A stretch of 64,000 nt of DNA, from the NCBI RefSeq assembly GCF_900148515.1, contig NZ_FRXN01000006.1, positions 62,001 to 126,000 on the forward strand, read 5' to 3'. How positions within the stretch are numbered: the first letter of the stretch is position 1; each line of letters starts with the position of its first letter. The notes beneath the pieces were generated by a model. The model worked only from the letters and a program-made list of their open reading frames with translations. It made no database searches and had not been told where the DNA came from. This DNA is from Algoriphagus zhangzhouensis. Its GTDB lineage: Bacteria > Bacteroidota > Bacteroidia > Cytophagales > Cyclobacteriaceae. The translations under genes and the position numbers were made by a program. Shown here one piece after another: positions 51,171 through 59,595 of the stretch.

Positions 51171-51804
51171 AAACTTAAAGTTAAGGTACTGTTCTATGAA
51201 ATTTTTTTCAGTCGATACAAAAAGTCCCTATTCGATTTCAATTCAAATGAAATTTTATAAATCTTAAAACAGCCGCTATCGAAAGACTCTTCCAATAGTT
51301 TAAGGTTGTATTGAATAATTAATTTTTAACTTTGTAAAGGTTAAAATTTTATTCAATTAATTTAATTTATAAAAATTATTCTTTTGATAATCAATTTTAT
51401 TCTTCTTTAAAACATGGAGGTATTGATTTTTAAGATTAGGGGGTTTTTTGACTTTTTTTAAAGGGTAATGCGTAATTATTGAAAATGTAATTTTTTTAGG
51501 AAAATAAAGAAAAAAATTAAATGAAACATGGTTTTTATTTCAATTTTTAAAATAAGTGCTTTTAGTCTCAAATACAATATATAGTGAGAATAGTACAAAT
51601 TATTTGGTGTTGTGATTGGTTGAGATGCATTTTGGTGAAGAAAGAAGCTTTTGAACCTTTTAGAGATTCTAAATGGTTTAAAGTTTTTTAGATCCTTTTG
51701 ATTTTCCCGAAATCGAATCCGTTTCTTTTCCTGAAGTTTTACATTTCAAATATGTTTTTTTACAAATGGCTATTTTTCTTGCGGTGATTATTAAACCCTA
51801 GATT
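51171..51804. other. 634-bp AT-rich region without genes between divergent genes
   Basis: No ORF worth calling is present. The stretch is rich in A and T runs, especially 51340-51560. One exact -7 element (taactttg, 51327-51334, plus strand) with a possible ttg -33 box 18 bases before it (51306-51308) points towards the fucosidase gene 470 bases away. No exact TAnnTTTG faces the glycan operon; the closest is taacttta at 51183-51176. Confidence 0.5.
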
Positions 51805-53259
51805 ATGATTAAGTACTTATCTAAAACTGTTTTTCTGACAGTTTCATTTGCAGCATTTTCCTTTTCGCTTTTTGCCCAAACTCCCAAAAATACTCCTAGA
51901 ACTTCCCTTACATTGGAGTACGGGGCTCATCGAATAGGGAAACGAACAGATCAGATGATGGAGACATGGAGAAACTATGGATTGGGGCAGTTTATCCATT
52001 GGGGAGTTTATGCTCTGACAGGAGGGCATTGGGATGGAGAATACTATTCGGGCGCGGCTGAGTGGATTCGATCTTGGGACAAAATGCCAAAGGATGCCTA
52101 TGATCAACTATACAAATCCTTTGATCCCAAAAACTATGAACCCAAAGCTTGGGCAAAGCAAGCCAAAGAAATGGGTGCCAAATACATGATCATTACCACT
52201 AAGCACCATGATGGTTTTAGTCTGTGGCCAAGTAAATACACGGATTATGATGTGACTAATTCTCCGTATGGAAATGATATCATTGGCCCTTTGGTGGAGG
52301 CATATGACGCCGAAGGAATTGACGTGTATCTCTATTTTTCTGTGATGGATTGGAGCCAGCCCGGTTATCGAGTATCTCTAGAGACAGAAGAAGATAGAAC
52401 CGCCTATGAGGATTTTAAGGCTTTTACACGAAATCAATTGATTGAATTATTGGAGCTCTATCCAAGCGCCAAAGGGCTGTGGTTTGACGGGACTTGGGAT
52501 GAGGCATGGAAAGAGCAGGCGGTTTTTGCTGATGAGTTAGAAAAAGAGATGAGAGCCATGATTCCGGGTTTGATTATCGGTAGTCGCTTCCGCCCTGATG
52601 ATTATGGGAATCGACATTTTGATAGCAATGGAGATTTGATGGGGGACTATGAGCAAGGCTGGGAGAGAAAGCTTCCCAATACTTATGAGGATACGAAAGG
52701 CAATGATTGGGATGCTGTCATGACAGTTCCAGAAAACCAATGGGGCTATCATTCGGACTGGAGAGGACATGTGAAAAGCAGTTATGAATTGATCGAAATG
52801 TTGGTCAAGTCAGTTTCCTTGGATGGGAATTTCGTGTTGAATTTTGGTCCGGATGGACAGGGGAATATTCGCTCTGAGGAAGCCAAATTGGCTAAGGAAA
52901 TCGGTGATTGGATGAAGGTAAATCAGAAAGCAATTTATTCCTGCGGGTATCTCAATTGGCAAAAGCAGGATTGGGGATATTACACCCAAAGCCGTGAGGA
53001 TGGAAAAATCTATATGGTGGTATTCAATCAGCCACTAGATGGGAAATTGAGAGTGAAGACTGCAGATAAAGTTATTTTGGACAAAGTTTATCCATTGGAA
53101 AATCCGGGAATGATTCTTACCCCAGAATTGATTCAAAAAAACGAATATTTTATTCCGGTTATCATGGATCAAAAATGGACTTCACCATACGTGATTGTAG
53201 TAGAGTCTTCTTCAACTGACGAGGATAAAAATGGGGGTTTTCAAAAAGCAAAGACTTGA
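51805..53259 (+). CDS. Secreted alpha-L-fucosidase (GH29)
   Basis: A 484-residue exported enzyme. The signal peptide is residues 1-25 (KTVFLTVSFAAFSFSLFAQ). The GH29 barrel shows GQFIHWGVYAL, YMIITTKHHDGFSLW (HHDGF at 134-138), and the nucleophile D228 in GLWFDGTWDEAW. A GH29-typical NFVLNFGPDGQGNI closes the barrel, and a C-terminal beta-domain follows. It removes terminal alpha-fucose from glycans, probably in the periplasm or outside. No SusC/SusD pair is next to it, so it is not in a classical utilisation locus. The convergent sulfatase is a likely partner. Confidence 0.92.
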   Translation: MIKYLSKTVFLTVSFAAFSFSLFAQTPKNTPRTSLTLEYGAHRIGKRTDQMMETWRNYGLGQFIHWGVYALTGGHWDGEYYSGAAEWIRSWDKMPKDAYDQLYKSFDPKNYEPKAWAKQAKEMGAKYMIITTKHHDGFSLWPSKYTDYDVTNSPYGNDIIGPLVEAYDAEGIDVYLYFSVMDWSQPGYRVSLETEEDRTAYEDFKAFTRNQLIELLELYPSAKGLWFDGTWDEAWKEQAVFADELEKEMRAMIPGLIIGSRFRPDDYGNRHFDSNGDLMGDYEQGWERKLPNTYEDTKGNDWDAVMTVPENQWGYHSDWRGHVKSSYELIEMLVKSVSLDGNFVLNFGPDGQGNIRSEEAKLAKEIGDWMKVNQKAIYSCGYLNWQKQDWGYYTQSREDGKIYMVVFNQPLDGKLRVKTADKVILDKVYPLENPGMILTPELIQKNEYFIPVIMDQKWTSPYVIVVESSSTDEDKNGGFQKAKT

Positions 53260-53299
53260 TTTAAGCCGGATGGAAAAATAAGTGTCTAACACGACTTTG

Positions 53300-53327
53300 T
53301 GGGACTTTTGGTCTTTCAAAAGTCCCA
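53300..53327. terminator. Hairpin between convergent fucosidase and sulfatase genes
   Basis: Perfect inverted repeat gggacttttg (53301-53310) with caaaagtccc (53317-53326), extended by one T-A pair. No T-run follows on either strand, so termination here would not be of the classical intrinsic type. Confidence 0.55.
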
Positions 53328-53413
53328 AACATAGATAGCCTGTCATATCCATTTTGATTGTTCAAAGAATATTAATGACTCAGACTGACTAAAATAAAGA
53401 AGTTTGAAAAAGC

Positions 53414-54820
53414 CTATTCTTTTTCAGGCTGAGTCAATTGATAAGTTTCATCGTATAAACTCAATTGTCTTTTTCGCCATTGGGCTCCTTCCAAGAAAAC
53501 TGGGTGAGGTAAACTTACTTCCCAGTCACCTAATTTCTTTAATAAGCTTTGAGTGATATCTGATTTTTCCAATGCCAAGTTATTAAGCTCGGAAGGATCT
53601 TCTTTCAAATTATAAAGCATAGGCAATCTGTCAGGTATACTTACCAGCTTCCAGTCTCCATGTCTGATTGCCCGGCTTATGGTGAATTTCCATTTGATTT
53701 CTCTTTCAAGTTCAATTGAAGTTGAGCCTGTTAAAGAAGGGTTTAAATCCACTCCTGAAAATCCCTTTAACTCAGATTTTCCCTGACTTGCCAATGCTAA
53801 AAATGTCGGAGCAATATCCAAAGAACTGACAGTTTGATTGGAGATTTGACCTTCAGGGTATTTGGCAGGAAGATTTAAGATAAATGGAACGTGAATTCCT
53901 CCTTCCAACAAAATTCCTTTTTGACCTCTATAGGGAGCATTGATGGACGCATTGCTGTCTGCTGGCCCGCCGTTGTCACTAATGAATACCACTAAGGTGT
54001 TTTCTTTGATCCCGTTTTCTTCCAATGAATGTATGATTTTTCCCACATTGATATCCAAGCGATGAACCATGGCTGCATAGGTTCGTCGTTTTTCATCCAG
54101 GATATTTTGATACAAAGCCAAGTCTTCCTCCAAAGCTTGCATAGGAGTGTGTGGTGCGTTGAAAGAAGCAAAAAGAAAGAAGGGTTCACTTTTATGTCTA
54201 GTGATAAAATCGACACATTCATTACCCACATCATCGGTAATGTAAGTAAGAGGGGCCGGAGTTTTGAAATTTGATTCTATAGGTTCTTTGTAACCTTTGC
54301 CTTCAGGTAAGGCTTCAAAATAATCATGGCCTCCTCCTGTATATCCCCAAAACTCATCAAAGCCTCTTTTCAGTGGATGGAACTGTGGTTCCTTTCCCAA
54401 ATGCCATTTGCCAATCAATCCATTGACGTAACCATATGGTTTTAGTAAATCAGCCAAGGTTTTTTGAGATAGTGGCATTCCCAAATACTCAGGATCAAAG
54501 CCAGGTTGGTTCTCTGCTAAATTGTTGTCGTGTCCAAATTCCACTTGGTTTACCCCTGTGATCAATCCGGCTCTCGAAGGACTGCAAACTGCTGAAGAGA
54601 CATATCCTTGTGTAAAAGTCACACCAGAGGCTGCAAGTTGGTCGATGTTTGGGGTTTTGATTTGAGTACTTCCTGTAAAACCCAGATCTCCATATCCCAG
54701 ATCATCTGCAACTATAAGAACGAGGTTGTATTTAGTGGTGTCTGGCAGATTGTGGCTCCAAGAATTATGAAATATTAGGGAGAAAAGAACAATTGAGAAT
54801 GTGAAACCTGAACGGATCAT
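53414..54820 (-). CDS. Secreted sulfatase (formylglycine type)
   Basis: A 468-residue sulfatase. The signal peptide is about residues 1-22. LVLIVADDLGYGDLG binds the metal (DD at 39-40). C79 in AVCSPSRAGLITG is the cysteine that becomes formylglycine and needs the anaerobic or aerobic maturase encoded elsewhere. GKWHLGKEP, FISDNGG and PHTPM give the rest of the active site. It hydrolyses sulfate esters, probably of a polysaccharide; the fucosidase next to it suggests sulfated fucose-containing glycans. Confidence 0.93.
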   Translation of the reverse strand: MIRSGFTFSIVLFSLIFHNSWSHNLPDTTKYNLVLIVADDLGYGDLGFTGSTQIKTPNIDQLAASGVTFTQGYVSSAVCSPSRAGLITGVNQVEFGHDNNLAENQPGFDPEYLGMPLSQKTLADLLKPYGYVNGLIGKWHLGKEPQFHPLKRGFDEFWGYTGGGHDYFEALPEGKGYKEPIESNFKTPAPLTYITDDVGNECVDFITRHKSEPFFLFASFNAPHTPMQALEEDLALYQNILDEKRRTYAAMVHRLDINVGKIIHSLEENGIKENTLVVFISDNGGPADSNASINAPYRGQKGILLEGGIHVPFILNLPAKYPEGQISNQTVSSLDIAPTFLALASQGKSELKGFSGVDLNPSLTGSTSIELEREIKWKFTISRAIRHGDWKLVSIPDRLPMLYNLKEDPSELNNLALEKSDITQSLLKKLGDWEVSLPHPVFLEGAQWRKRQLSLYDETYQLTQPEKE

Positions 54821-54934
54821 GTTGTAAACTGAAATAATGAGGTTTTATAAAATGTGGCTTTGAAGATACTATTCATTTTGAGAAAGTTCTTAGGAGAAAA
54901 GTCTGATTCCTCATTTTTTTACTTCTCTTTTTCC

Positions 54935-54942
54935 TTTCTTTG
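54935..54942 (+). promoter_or_regulatory. Possible -7 element of the aminotransferase gene
   Basis: tttctttg, one mismatch from TAnnTTTG, 28 bases before the ATG at 54971. Confidence 0.35.
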
Positions 54943-54970
54943 TACCTTAATTTTTCAAACCTAGTAACCT

Positions 54971-56278
54971 ATGCGACAGCTGCTTCTTAGACCCGGTGCA
55001 GAGGAATTGTCCTACGAAATTCGAGGCATCGTAAAAAAAGCCCGCCAAATCGAGTCATTGGGGTATTCCATGACTTGGGAAAATATTGGTGATCCGATCC
55101 AAAAGAACAACCATGTTCCAGATTGGATGAAAGAAATCATTTCTGATCTGTTGAAACAGGATAAAACCTATGGATATGCGGACTCCAAAGGTGTGTTGGA
55201 AACTAGACAATTTCTTGCCGATTTGAACAATGGATTGGGAGGTACTCAAATTACAGCAGAGGACATTCTCTTTTTCAATGGATTGGGTGATGCTATTGCA
55301 AAATTGTACCAGTTCTTGGTGCCAACAGCGAGGATCATTGGTCCCTCACCGGCATATTCTACCCATAGCTCTGCAGAAGCTGCTCACGCAAATACGGCTC
55401 CGATTACCTATAAGCTCGATCCAGATAATCAATGGCTTCCTGATATGGATGATTTGTACATGAAAGTCAAATACAATCCATCAATCGTGGGGATTTTAAT
55501 CATCAATCCGGATAATCCGACGGGGATGGTTTATCCTAGAGAGGTTTTGGAAGGCTTTGTGAAAATCGCCGAGGAGTTCAATCTTCTTTTGGTAGTGGAT
55601 GAAATCTACCAGAATATCACCTATAATGGAATCAAAGCCGTTCCCTTAGCTGAGGTTTTGGGAGATAGACCAGCTATTTCATTGAAAGGGATATCTAAAG
55701 AATTCCCTTGGCCGGGTGCGAGATGTGGTTGGATGGAGTTTTATAATCGGGAATCATCAAAAGAGTTTTCTAAGCTTTGTCAGACTCTGGAAAATGCCAA
55801 GATGATTGAGGTTTGTTCCACCATCTTGCCTCAATTGGCTATACCTATTATAATGAGTCATCCTGCGTATCATGAATACCGTGTTAAGGCGAATAATGAT
55901 ATCGGAAGAAGAAGTGAATGGATGGCCGAGATACTAGGCGATATTCCTGGGATAAAATTCAACCCGACTCAAGGAGCTTTTTATAATACCATCGTTTTTG
56001 ATGAAGGAGTGTTGAATCCTGATCAAAAGTTAGAAGTGGAAGATCCAAGACTCAAAACTTTGGTGGAAGGCTGGGTTTCTGATCCTACAATGCCTTTGGA
56101 TAAAAGATTTGTCTATTACCTATTGGCATCCGAAAGAATTTGTGTGGTTCCAATTTCCTCTTTCTGCTCAGATTTGAGGGGGTTCCGTGTGACTTTGTTG
56201 GAAGAAAAAGAAGAGGTGTTTAAGGATACGTTTACGCGATTAGGGAAAGCGATTAAGGAGTATTTGAAGGGCAAATAG
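54971..56278 (+). CDS. PLP-dependent aminotransferase, class I/II
   Basis: A 435-residue fold-type I aminotransferase. PLP contacts are Y129 region (PSPAYSTHSS), NPDNPTG (179-185), D210 in VVDEIYQNI and the Schiff-base K243 in KGISKEFPWPGARCGW; R at the C-terminal end (LRGFRVTLL) binds the substrate carboxylate. The N-terminal segment RQLLLRPGAEELSYEIRGIVKKARQIESLGYSMTWENIGDP is an extended form I associate with a Bacteroidota group. Amino donor and acceptor are not known. Single-gene unit. Confidence 0.9.
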   Translation: MRQLLLRPGAEELSYEIRGIVKKARQIESLGYSMTWENIGDPIQKNNHVPDWMKEIISDLLKQDKTYGYADSKGVLETRQFLADLNNGLGGTQITAEDILFFNGLGDAIAKLYQFLVPTARIIGPSPAYSTHSSAEAAHANTAPITYKLDPDNQWLPDMDDLYMKVKYNPSIVGILIINPDNPTGMVYPREVLEGFVKIAEEFNLLLVVDEIYQNITYNGIKAVPLAEVLGDRPAISLKGISKEFPWPGARCGWMEFYNRESSKEFSKLCQTLENAKMIEVCSTILPQLAIPIIMSHPAYHEYRVKANNDIGRRSEWMAEILGDIPGIKFNPTQGAFYNTIVFDEGVLNPDQKLEVEDPRLKTLVEGWVSDPTMPLDKRFVYYLLASERICVVPISSFCSDLRGFRVTLLEEKEEVFKDTFTRLGKAIKEYLKGK

Positions 56279-56329
56279 AAGTTTGAGAAAATCTAAATTC
56301 TTAAGTGAAAAATCTAAAACTTAGACCGA

Positions 56330-56686
56330 TTAACTTTGAGAGTTCCTCTTGGCATTGATTATCATAGTGGTGAAAATTGCAGTTAACTCGCAAGCTTCTT
56401 TATGTAGTGGTTTAATTCTTTCTTCAGTTATAATTCCTGATTCAAAGATTAATTCAAGCCAGAAAACTGTTTCATCTGCTTCCTCTTGAACTATTGAAAG
56501 CTTTGAAATAAACTCTGCTCGAGACCGACCTCGCTGTGCAGATCTGTAATTTGCTCCAATGGATGTTCCAGATCTAACTATTTGTTTTCCTAATTCAAAC
56601 CCAGCCGTTGTTTTTGGGAGTTCGGTTACAAGCTTAATGATTTCCAAAGCGAATGCTTTTGTTCTTTGCTTAAGGTCTTTGTCCAT
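56330..56686 (-). CDS. Four-helix bundle protein (S23/IVP family)
   Basis: A 118-residue all-helical protein. KAFALEIIKLVTELPKTTAGFELGKQIVRSGTSIGANYRSAQRGRSRAEFISKLSIVQEEADETVFWLELI is the signature of the 23S rRNA intervening-sequence protein family, pentameric four-helix bundles. Here it is a free chromosomal gene and not inside an rRNA gene. Function is unknown, and relatives are scattered and mobile-looking in distribution. It lies 43 bases downstream of the phospholipase-like gene on the same strand. Confidence 0.93.
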   Translation of the reverse strand: MDKDLKQRTKAFALEIIKLVTELPKTTAGFELGKQIVRSGTSIGANYRSAQRGRSRAEFISKLSIVQEEADETVFWLELIFESGIITEERIKPLHKEACELTAIFTTMIINAKRNSQS

Positions 56687-56729
56687 GTCGGCGTCCTTTT
56701 TTAGCTTTCATAATTTAGAATTCTGACTT

Positions 56730-57665
56730 TTAATGCTCTCTCACTTTAATCCTTGAATCAGGGACTATTATTTCTTCTTCAATTATTACATGATCTAAGT
56801 TTGATAGGTTGGGTTGTCCGGCGTTGATCCAAGCGGTATACCAAAAGTCAGCTATCATTTTGATGCTTTTCTTCATTTGTTTTTCCACCATGCCATCAAG
56901 TCTTTCTGAGTAGGTATTCGAAAAATCCTGGGAGTAAACTCTCACCGTAAGTTTATTCCTTTCTTCAAAACTGAACTTTTGATCCTCAGGAAATTCTTGA
57001 GTCAATTCTTTTTCAATCAACAATACAGAATCCACCAAGCTATGAGCTTCGAGAACTGCATCCCAAATGGCAAGCTGTGGGTTTTTGATATATTCCGCTT
57101 TTCCAACCCAAAGACTATAATCAGTAGCCTGTAATTCTGGGATTCTACTTTCCCAAAAACCATGGATTCCTTCCTGACCTGTCAATTGACCATTATAGTT
57201 CATCGTGGTATGAAGCGGGACATTCAAGTCCCCGATATAATGACCTAAGTCAGCAGAGAGCCGAAGAATTGCGGATTCATTTTTTTCTTCCATCGCTTTG
57301 GTCAAGTTCAGGAAAGTAAAATAGGCTGACCAAGGGCCGATCCCATTGAGCCTTATGCTGTCTTCTCCAATTAATTCGACTGCTTCATTCCAATAAATAG
57401 GAAGTATATGTTGAGCAGAATCTCCATAATGGTCCAAATCGATATAATGTTTTTCAGCTTCTCCTTCGACTGCATATCTTCTTCTGTCAGGATTGACTGC
57501 CTTTTCTGTAATGAATTGGATATGAGGCTTGTAAAAACTAATTAATTCGGGAGGTAAAGAATATACAGCCATCCTGTTGATCAAAGAATGAGCATAAAAT
57601 CCCCAGAAAATAGGGGTCGGTTTCAAAATGAAAGAGTAAAAAGCAAGTATGATAAAAAACTTCAT
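56730..57665 (-). CDS. Zinc-dependent phospholipase C-like secreted protein
   Basis: A 311-residue helical protein. The N-terminal signal (MKFFIILAFYSFILKPTPIFWG) is followed by W21 and H26, which in this fold ligate zinc through the new N terminus. Further ligand candidates are HYIDLDHYG, LGHYIGDLNVPLHTTMNYNG and GIHGFWESRIPE. This matches the zinc-dependent phospholipase C / P1 nuclease superfamily. Bacteroidota members are of uncertain activity (phospholipid or nucleic-acid cleavage). No clear promoter was seen on this strand. Confidence 0.85.
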   Translation of the reverse strand: MKFFIILAFYSFILKPTPIFWGFYAHSLINRMAVYSLPPELISFYKPHIQFITEKAVNPDRRRYAVEGEAEKHYIDLDHYGDSAQHILPIYWNEAVELIGEDSIRLNGIGPWSAYFTFLNLTKAMEEKNESAILRLSADLGHYIGDLNVPLHTTMNYNGQLTGQEGIHGFWESRIPELQATDYSLWVGKAEYIKNPQLAIWDAVLEAHSLVDSVLLIEKELTQEFPEDQKFSFEERNKLTVRVYSQDFSNTYSERLDGMVEKQMKKSIKMIADFWYTAWINAGQPNLSNLDHVIIEEEIIVPDSRIKVREH

Positions 57666-57794
57666 TCTTAAAATAATCAGAATTTAGAAAGGTAAAAAGT
57701 ATCAAAAACAGCTATATTTGCCAAATAATGAGGGTTTTGATGGCTTTTTGCATCTTAAAATTTCTCGTCTTGCTAAGGAATGTTCACATTTCCT

Positions 57795-57825
57795 TTTGCA
57801 GTATTAATAATTTACAATAACTTTG
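57795..57825 (+). promoter_or_regulatory. Complete Bacteroidota promoter of rpsT
   Basis: TTTG (57795-57798), a 19-base spacer, and TAACTTTG (57818-57825), an exact TAnnTTTG. Both boxes and spacing match the consensus. The start point near 57832 lies 44 bases before the rpsT ATG and excludes the longer ORF start at 57780. Confidence 0.82.
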
Positions 57826-57875
57826 CACTCCAATTCGGTATAGGGGAACGTAAAGAACTTTATTTAAATCAAGAT

Positions 57876-58130
57876 ATGGCAAATCACAAATCAGCTCTTA
57901 AGAGAATTCGTGCTAACGAAGCGAAGCGTTTGAGAAACAGATATCAGGCCAAGACCACAAGAACTTTCATCAAGAAACTTAAGGCTGCTACTGATAAAGT
58001 AGAAGCAATGGAGTTGTACAAGAAAGTATCTTCTATGTTGGATAAATTGGCGAAGAAGAATGTGATTCACAAGAACAACGCTAATAACAAAAAATCAAGA
58101 TTGGCTAAGTTCGTTAACGCTATTGGTTAA
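57876..58130 (+). CDS. rpsT: Ribosomal protein S20
   Basis: An 84-residue basic helical protein of the 30S subunit body that binds 16S rRNA. It starts MANHKSALKRIRANEAKRLRNRYQ, the usual S20 beginning, and ends in KNVIHKNNANNKKSRLAKFVNAIG. The ATG at 57876 is certain from this motif and from the promoter position. It has its own terminator, so it is a single-gene unit. Confidence 0.97.
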   Translation: MANHKSALKRIRANEAKRLRNRYQAKTTRTFIKKLKAATDKVEAMELYKKVSSMLDKLAKKNVIHKNNANNKKSRLAKFVNAIG

Positions 58131-58152
58131 TCCTTGAGACGAAATTTCATTG

Positions 58153-58178
58153 AAAACCTCGCTGTGCGGGGTTTTTTT
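58153..58178 (+). terminator. Intrinsic terminator of rpsT
   Basis: Stem aacc-cgc with gcg-ggtt (one internal T/G position) around tgt, then seven T. Confidence 0.8.
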
Positions 58179-58228
58179 ATGTTTAATTTTTAGATATTTT
58201 TAGTTGATTAATTTTTTAATTGAAAGCT

Positions 58229-58924
58229 ATGGAGACTTATTCCTCTTTAAAAATCAGTCAGCTTGCTGAAGAAGACCGACCTAGGGAAAAATTACTTTTA
58301 AAAGGCAAATCAGCCCTTTCTGATGCCGAATTGATTGCTATTCTGATTGGTTCAGGAACAGCTTCTTTAAGTGCTGTTGATCTTTCGCGAAGTATTTTGG
58401 GGTCCGTTGAGCATAACTTGGCATTATTGGCTCGTTTAAGTATTCAGGATTTGAAGAAGTTCAAAGGAATTGGAGAAGCAAAAGCGATTTCAATTGTAAG
58501 TGCTTTGGAGTTGGGTAGAAGACGAAAGGATTCTGAGCCTCAGAAAAAAGTGAAAATCACAAGTTCTGTTGATATCTATAATCTAATGAAACCTGAAATG
58601 CTGGATGAACAAGTAGAGCTTTTTTACCTTGTCCTTCTTTCACGATCCAATCAGGTGATCAAAAAGCATCTTGTGTCTCAAGGAGGTACGGCAGGAACAG
58701 TGGTTGATCCAAAAGTAGTTTTTAAAGTGGGTTTGGAGCACTTGGCACAATCTATGATTCTAGTTCATAATCATCCCAGTGGCTCTTTAACTCCCTCGGA
58801 GCAAGATAAAAGATTGACCAAACGGTTGGTCGAAATCGGTCGTGCTTTGGATTTGCCGGTGCTAGATCATGTGATTTTTACAGATACTGGCTATTTTAGC
58901 TTCGCCGATGAAGGTGAGCTATAA
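58229..58924 (+). CDS. radC: RadC-family JAB/MPN-domain protein
   Basis: A 231-residue protein. Residues 1-100 include a UPF0758 N-terminal part and a helix-hairpin-helix (LKKFKGIGEAKAISIVSALELGRR). The C-terminal JAMM motif is complete: H-x-H-P-S-G-x-x-x-P-S-x-x-D as HNHPSGSLTPSEQD. The name RadC is historical; a repair role has not been upheld, and a nuclease or peptidase action is possible. ATG at 58229 is preferred over TTG at 58220. It is followed 3 bases later by the DUF1684 gene. Confidence 0.94.
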   Translation: METYSSLKISQLAEEDRPREKLLLKGKSALSDAELIAILIGSGTASLSAVDLSRSILGSVEHNLALLARLSIQDLKKFKGIGEAKAISIVSALELGRRRKDSEPQKKVKITSSVDIYNLMKPEMLDEQVELFYLVLLSRSNQVIKKHLVSQGGTAGTVVDPKVVFKVGLEHLAQSMILVHNHPSGSLTPSEQDKRLTKRLVEIGRALDLPVLDHVIFTDTGYFSFADEGEL

Positions 58925-58927
58925 ATT

Positions 58928-59545
58928 ATGAAGACCAATACTATCCTAATCATTTTTGTTTCAGTTGTTGTTCTTGCTGCAGTAGGCTATATGCTTACTA
59001 GCGCTGAGGATCCTGAAGTTTATTTGGAAAAAATTGAAGCAGAGAGAGAAAGACAATACAAATTTATCCGATACAATATCGATTCACCCCTTTCTGACGA
59101 ACAAAAGCAGAATTTCAAGGAGTTGGATTTTTATCCTATTGACCCGCTTTATAAAGTGAAGGCGAGGTTGATTTCCAATGAAGAAAAACGGATGCGTGAA
59201 GTTCCTATGACAGATGGTTCAGTGGAAAAATACATTGAGCATTCCTATGCTGAATTTGAGTTGAATGGAAAGACAAATCGACTGTTGCTGCTTCAGTCTG
59301 TGGATGAAAAAGATATGCGGAATTTTTTCTTGGCATTTGCTGACGAAACCAGCGGGCGAGATACTTATGGAGGAGGTCGCTACATCAATGTAAGGCAAGA
59401 CGGAAAGACCTCAATCACCATTGATTTCAACTTGGCCTACAATCCGTATTGTGCTTATAATCCAGATTATGCCTGTCCTTTGCCTCCCAAAGAGAATTTA
59501 TTGAACATTTCTATTGAGGCTGGAGAGAAAAATTACAAAGATTAG
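58928..59545 (+). CDS. DUF1684 membrane-anchored protein
   Basis: A 205-residue protein with one N-terminal membrane helix (about 5-24, ILIIFVSVVVLAAVGYML) and an external DUF1684 domain: DPEVYLEKIEAERERQYKFIRYNIDSPLSDEQKQNFKELDFYPID, then DETSGRDTYGGGRYINV, and the cysteine-bearing NLAYNPYCAYNPDYACPLPPKENLL at the end. The Y-C-x-Y-N-x-x-Y-x-C-P-x-P motif is diagnostic. Function unknown. It follows radC with a 3-base gap. Confidence 0.9.
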   Translation: MKTNTILIIFVSVVVLAAVGYMLTSAEDPEVYLEKIEAERERQYKFIRYNIDSPLSDEQKQNFKELDFYPIDPLYKVKARLISNEEKRMREVPMTDGSVEKYIEHSYAEFELNGKTNRLLLLQSVDEKDMRNFFLAFADETSGRDTYGGGRYINVRQDGKTSITIDFNLAYNPYCAYNPDYACPLPPKENLLNISIEAGEKNYKD

Positions 59546-59549
59546 CCTT

Positions 59550-59577
59550 TTTGGCTGTTCCAAATCTGTTAAATTTG
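59550..59577 (+). promoter_or_regulatory. Candidate promoter of pheT
   Basis: TTTG (59550-59553), a 16-base spacer, then TAAATTTG (59570-59577), an exact TAnnTTTG. The spacer is a little short. The predicted start at about 59584 gives a leader of about 77 bases that contains the hairpin at 59599-59612. Confidence 0.55.
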
Positions 59578-59595
59578 TGAGCATTTCAAGGTAAA

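Noticed and set aside
51805..54820. Full polysaccharide utilisation locus
   Set aside because: No SusC-like receptor, SusD-like lipoprotein or hybrid sensor is encoded nearby; only one hydrolase and one sulfatase are present.
56330..56686. Intervening sequence within a 23S rRNA gene
   Set aside because: The S23-type protein gene is flanked by protein genes and no rRNA sequence is present.
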